Positions 60,990-64,000 of a stretch of 64,000 nt of DNA are shown here, in pieces; position 1 is the first letter of the stretch; every line of letters starts with the position of its first letter. Source of the stretch: Saprospiraceae bacterium (GTDB lineage Bacteria; Bacteroidota; Bacteroidia; Chitinophagales; Saprospiraceae). The notes beneath the pieces are model-generated. The model was not told where the DNA came from. It worked only from the letters and a program-made list of their open reading frames with translations, and did not search any database. A program made the translations under genes and the position numbers. The stretch lies in the NCBI GenBank assembly GCA_016715965.1, contig JADJXG010000001.1, forward strand, positions 3,601,501-3,665,500, read 5' to 3'.

Positions 60990-61487
60990 ATGTTACATTT
61001 TATAAATAAAATTATCAGTAGAATACTTATTATTCCTACTGCTATACTTACTCCAATTGGAACGCTGCTTTATGCTATACTAACCCTTATTACTTTTGGG
61101 ATTTACGGCAAAATTATACATTGGATTAAAGATAAGCTAATATTTATAGTAATAGAGTTTTCTAAATTGTACGAAACAAATAATCTTGCATTGCAAATTC
61201 TATCAATTTTTGGATTGCCTTTTGCCGCTTTAGGTTCTATCATAGTTTCACTTGTTGGCTATCATGGAGATTTTCCGAGACGAGCGCGCGATATTATTAT
61301 ATTTAAATCCTTTCCTTTTGCAAAGTCTTTTAGTGACTACGCTAAAAATGAAATAGATTTAGAAGACATGGAGTCAAATACAATGAAAGCTATTAGAGAT
61401 CTTATTAATTCTCCTGAAGCAGTAAGTGAAAACATAGAACTCTATCGAGAAAACCCACTAAATGGAGATAAAATAATTAAGTGGTAA
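60990..61487 (+). CDS. Small membrane protein, unknown
   Basis: 165 residues. There are two hydrophobic segments near the start (IISRILIIPTAILTPIGTLLYAILTLITFGIYGKI) and one at about 70-88 (LQILSIFGLPFAALGSIIVSLVG). A soluble charged tail follows (PRRARDIIIFKSFPFAKSF, IDLEDMESNTMKAIRDLI). The family is not recognised. It is divergent from 60972 with almost no space for a promoter. Confidence 0.6.
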   Translation: MLHFINKIISRILIIPTAILTPIGTLLYAILTLITFGIYGKIIHWIKDKLIFIVIEFSKLYETNNLALQILSIFGLPFAALGSIIVSLVGYHGDFPRRARDIIIFKSFPFAKSFSDYAKNEIDLEDMESNTMKAIRDLINSPEAVSENIELYRENPLNGDKIIKW

Positions 61488-61537
61488 CAACTATTTTACG
61501 TAGAAGATTTACATATTAGCAATTCAAAAATCACAAA

Positions 61538-61969
61538 ATGAATATTTGTCTTTTCAATATCAATTCAGTTAACAACCTTCCTCTGGGACACACTTTTAAT
61601 TCTAACGCACCTAACCTTACATATGAGGTAAGTTTCAGGATTTTGGAAGAAGGTTTAATAGTTATTGTTGTTGATTTGTTTTATATAGACAATAATGCAA
61701 TAGGTTCATTTACAACTTCAACAACTTGCTTTTTTAGTGGGATTCAAGTTTCAATGTTAAATGATAATTTGATACGCCAAATAATTACAAGGTTTGGAAA
61801 CAATATATTACAAAATATTAGAGATTCTATTAATCTTCCTTTGCGAGTCGATGAAGCAATGGGGGAAGCAATTGATGATCAACAGTTACTCCGTATTGCT
61901 TCCAATGCCTTCTTTGAACAACGTGATCCAATCCATGATCTATTGCAGCCCATTTGTCGAGATCTTTAA
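61538..61969 (+). CDS. Hypothetical soluble protein
   Basis: 143 residues of mixed alpha/beta pattern (NICLFNINSVNNLPLGHTF, YEVSFRILEEGLIVIVVDLFYID, LIRQIITRFGNNILQNI). The family is not recognised. Its last 140 bases overlap the oppositely oriented gene at 61830-62210. Both frames look protein-like, so one end may be misassigned. Confidence 0.5.
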   Translation: MNICLFNINSVNNLPLGHTFNSNAPNLTYEVSFRILEEGLIVIVVDLFYIDNNAIGSFTTSTTCFFSGIQVSMLNDNLIRQIITRFGNNILQNIRDSINLPLRVDEAMGEAIDDQQLLRIASNAFFEQRDPIHDLLQPICRDL

Positions 61970-62210
61970 TAATATGATCTTTTAACTCTATTTCTGTGAG
62001 GTTATAAAGATATTCTTCACTAATCATGTTCCAAATGGAGTGTCTATACTCTCTGAATTTTTCTGAAGTCCTTCCAACTGGAATGAACGAAAAATGATAG
62101 TGTAAAAACGAAGCTATTTTTCCAAATGTGGCTAACCTTTTAAACGCTTCTGACGCTTCACTTGGGTTTTCTATATAGGCCTCAAGTATTTGAATTTTGT
62201 AATCGTGCAT
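61830..62210 (-). CDS. Hypothetical soluble protein
   Basis: 126 residues, mostly helical and charged, with aromatic clusters (HDYKIQILEAYIENPSEASEAFKRLATFGKIASFLHYHF, GRTSEKFREYRHSIWNMISEEYLYNL). The family is not recognised. The overlap of about 140 bases with 61538-61969 is unusually large. Its start is 29 bases from the divergent gene at 62240. Confidence 0.5.
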   Translation of the reverse strand: MHDYKIQILEAYIENPSEASEAFKRLATFGKIASFLHYHFSFIPVGRTSEKFREYRHSIWNMISEEYLYNLTEIELKDHIIKDLDKWAAIDHGLDHVVQRRHWKQYGVTVDHQLLPPLLHRLAKED

Positions 62211-62239
62211 TTTTTTAATTTTTTAATTTAATAAATAAT

Positions 62240-62689
62240 ATGAATGATAAAAATTTAGCTCTAAGGTGGATTGCTGTGTTTCCTCTTACATTTCTTACAC
62301 ATGTAGTCTTTATTGCTGTTTCTAATTTTCTCATTAAATATGTAATTTCTATTAATGAAGATGGTGAAGTTTCTTCTTTCAAATATGGTCTCTGGGGATA
62401 TATTTTACAACCCCTTTTGTTGGGTTTTGCGACAACTCATGTAGCAACCCTAATTACTCCATTAAGAAACTTTGTTTTTATATGTATATGTAGTCTTGTA
62501 CCTTTTATTGCTTATTCTTGGTGGTTTTATAAAATTGCTGAAAATGTATATATAGATTGGAATTATATTATCATACTAAAAGCTATATTATATGTTGGGT
62601 TATATTTATTGGGAATGTACCAGACTGCTTTAGCATTCTCCAAAAAAGAAAATCCTGTAGTAAATTCAATTGAAAATACACCAACATGA
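62240..62689 (+). CDS. Small multi-pass membrane protein, unknown
   Basis: 149 residues with four hydrophobic segments (WIAVFPLTFLTHVVFIAVSNF, WGYILQPLLLGFATTHVATLI, FVFICICSLVPFIAYSWWFY, IIILKAILYVGLYLLGMYQ). The family is not recognised. It overlaps the next gene by four bases (ATGA), so they are coupled. Confidence 0.6.
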   Translation: MNDKNLALRWIAVFPLTFLTHVVFIAVSNFLIKYVISINEDGEVSSFKYGLWGYILQPLLLGFATTHVATLITPLRNFVFICICSLVPFIAYSWWFYKIAENVYIDWNYIIILKAILYVGLYLLGMYQTALAFSKKENPVVNSIENTPT

Positions 62690-62910
62690 TAACTAAAATG
62701 ATTACCTACCTGAGTGTTATATCTATTATATTTCAAACAGCATGTAAGGATAATAATACTGTTTATATTTGTACTGGCAGTACAGCACACGCCTTTCATG
62801 ATAAACGTGGATGTAAGGGATTAAGTAATTGCAGAGGAGATATAAAACCTATCTCAGAAGAAGTTGCTGTAAATAAATATCACCGAAGACCTTGCTATTA
62901 CTGCCATTAG
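62686..62910 (+). CDS. Small lipoprotein with Cys/His YH-C-C-C motif
   Basis: 74 residues. A short hydrophobic leader ends in a lipobox-like FQTAC. The rest has the spacing Cys, AFHDKRGC, LSNC, then PCYYCH, known from small Bacteroidota and phage proteins and resembling a zinc-ribbon-like site. Ligand binding is inferred from cysteine and histidine spacing only. It is translationally coupled to the membrane protein upstream. Confidence 0.6.
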   Translation: MITKMITYLSVISIIFQTACKDNNTVYICTGSTAHAFHDKRGCKGLSNCRGDIKPISEEVAVNKYHRRPCYYCH

Positions 62911-62937
62911 AACCATATCTAAAATTAACATAGAAAT

Positions 62938-64000
62938 TTAATGTATTAATTGTTCCTCCATTTCTACCTTAGTGATCGAACCAAAAGAATCAGTAATTTC
63001 ATGTATTCTTTTATCCATTATTTCCTTAATTAATTTCTCGTGTTCTGGGAAACTTAGGATTGCATCATGGATAGTAATAATTGGAATATCGCTATTCTTG
63101 GCAATGATATCAGGCACGATTTGGTGAATCACTAAATTGGCTTCAAGACTCTGCAATAATATAGCTAATAAACAAGGAGGGTCAAAAGCTGTCCTTTTTT
63201 GAAACCCTTTCCCATTACTAGTTTTAGTAAAGCCAATTTTCAAATGATCAAATACATTAATGACATTGGGAAAGTAAAGTCGCAAAAGTTTTACAATCGT
63301 TGAATTCCATGCAGATGGACTAAAAAGACATGCTATAACATTCTTCTTTAGTCGTTTCAAATCTAATTTTTTACGTGGAAATTTCCAATTGTATTTGTTA
63401 AGTAAAAATTTGTATAATTTTCCTTTTGATACCAGTCTTATAAAAATCCTTACATCATTCTTATTGATAAAGTCATCTATATTAGATGGCAAAAAAGGAA
63501 AAGAACTATGTCTATTAATATAGTCATGATCTCCTTTCCTTGTGTTATATAAGTTAATTGCACTAGTTATTGTCCAATCAATTTTGTATTTTATCCTTAA
63601 TTCTTTGTGAAAGAGAGTAAGACTAACCAAAGGTTGACAATTTGATATATCTGTCTCTTTCAGTCTTTTTCCTCTAATGTTTAAGTACTCTCTTAATTCT
63701 TTCTTTAAACTAGTTATGGTAGTGTGAACGCGACCTGCTGATTGGTCAATTATAAAATACCATTGTTTGTGAACTATATTCAGGATTGCCACCCTATTTT
63801 GGTAGTAATTCAAAATATTTAAATTCTTTTGTTCATACATATTTTTGAGACATTCAATAGCATTGTGTTCCTCTATTGTTAATTCTTTTAACCAAAATAT
63901 TAGAGCCTCAATATGCGGTGCTTCATTTGATTTCTCTTTTTCATTCTCGAATTTTTTTTTAATAAATTTTTTCGTTGTAATTATATATTCACTTAATTCT
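62938..64000 (-). CDS. Family-A-polymerase-like palm-domain protein (5' part beyond the window)
   Basis: An uninterrupted frame runs from the stop at 62938 to the window edge, at least 354 codons; the ATG at 63840 is probably not the real start. Conserved blocks are GRVHTTITSLKKELREYL, then motif A-like KETDISNCQP, a motif B-like helix (RLKKNVIACLFSPSAWNS), the strand-turn RLYFPNVINVFDHLK, a helix LLAILLQSLEANLVI, and motif C-like IITIHDAILSF. The DxS and IHD parts match the catalytic aspartates of DNA polymerase I and T7-type polymerases. It has no 3'-5' or 5'-3' exonuclease in view. It is probably a mobile-element or phage-type polymerase-like enzyme of unknown role. Confidence 0.6.
   Translation of the reverse strand, partial: ELSEYIITTKKFIKKKFENEKEKSNEAPHIEALIFWLKELTIEEHNAIECLKNMYEQKNLNILNYYQNRVAILNIVHKQWYFIIDQSAGRVHTTITSLKKELREYLNIRGKRLKETDISNCQPLVSLTLFHKELRIKYKIDWTITSAINLYNTRKGDHDYINRHSSFPFLPSNIDDFINKNDVRIFIRLVSKGKLYKFLLNKYNWKFPRKKLDLKRLKKNVIACLFSPSAWNSTIVKLLRLYFPNVINVFDHLKIGFTKTSNGKGFQKRTAFDPPCLLAILLQSLEANLVIHQIVPDIIAKNSDIPIITIHDAILSFPEHEKLIKEIMDKRIHEITDSFGSITKVEMEEQLIH

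Overview
The window is a chromosomal piece of a Bacteroidota bacterium, most likely of the Saprospiria or a close relative. The evidence is a set of type IX secretion (T9SS) features: a PorT-like protein, two gliding-type C-terminal sorting styles and thrombospondin-3 calcium-binding surface proteins. It also has menaquinone-type UbiE, a HmuY/TonB-receptor heme locus and many TAnnTTTG -7 promoter boxes, which are characteristic of the phylum's sigma factor. Family assignments come from reading motifs by eye; no search was run.

Region 1 to 18 kb is ordinary core genome: gyrA (partial), ubiE-porT, an ACP phosphodiesterase, ychF, ribonuclease Z with a STAS protein, clpC, infC-rpmI-rplT, a T9SS cargo protein, an aminotransferase, a thioredoxin-domain protein, rnr, and a Crp/Fnr regulator with a VOC protein behind a striking 20-bp palindrome.

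Region 18.46 to 21.75 kb is the most unusual part. A single intact tRNA-Asp (minus strand) has about 17 tandem 123-bp units on its 5' side. Each unit carries the 5' half of that tRNA, a GC-rich hairpin and a partial T-arm. On its 3' side lie three 372-bp units, each made of a terminator, a small GIY-YIG nuclease gene and a 3' half of the tRNA carrying the same hairpin. A consensus promoter lies just upstream of the whole array.

Region 21.8 to 33.8 kb holds accA-dapA, lptC overlapping a type-B T9SS cargo gene, pssA-purS-rsmI, a broken membrane-protein gene, a secreted protein built from 'DVKAI' repeats, and a heme-uptake locus (TonB receptor, HmuY, divergent AraC regulator).

Region 33.8 to 39.2 kb holds three paralogous secreted proteins with different, likely glycan-binding N-termini (F-box-associated-like, DUF642-like, C-type lectin). 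They share TSP3 repeats, a Cys/His module and a T9SS tail. Region 39.6 to 56.2 kb returns to housekeeping genes: mnmE, a cyclophilin, feoAB, an ECF sigma factor with a membrane partner, rbfA, recG, an ankyrin protein, a phosphoglycerate-dehydrogenase-like enzyme, two thioredoxin-fold proteins, a frameshifted hydrolase that has lost its catalytic residues, trmB, and an FG-GAP T9SS protein.

From about 56.4 kb to the right edge the DNA is visibly AT-richer and the genes are unfamiliar. The change begins next to a terminator plus a 20-bp tRNA-3'-end-like motif and short direct repeats, which I read as a possible integration site of a genomic island. The island has a SLOG-like protein between membrane proteins, tightly packed small genes on alternating strands, and at the right edge a partial family-A-polymerase-like protein.
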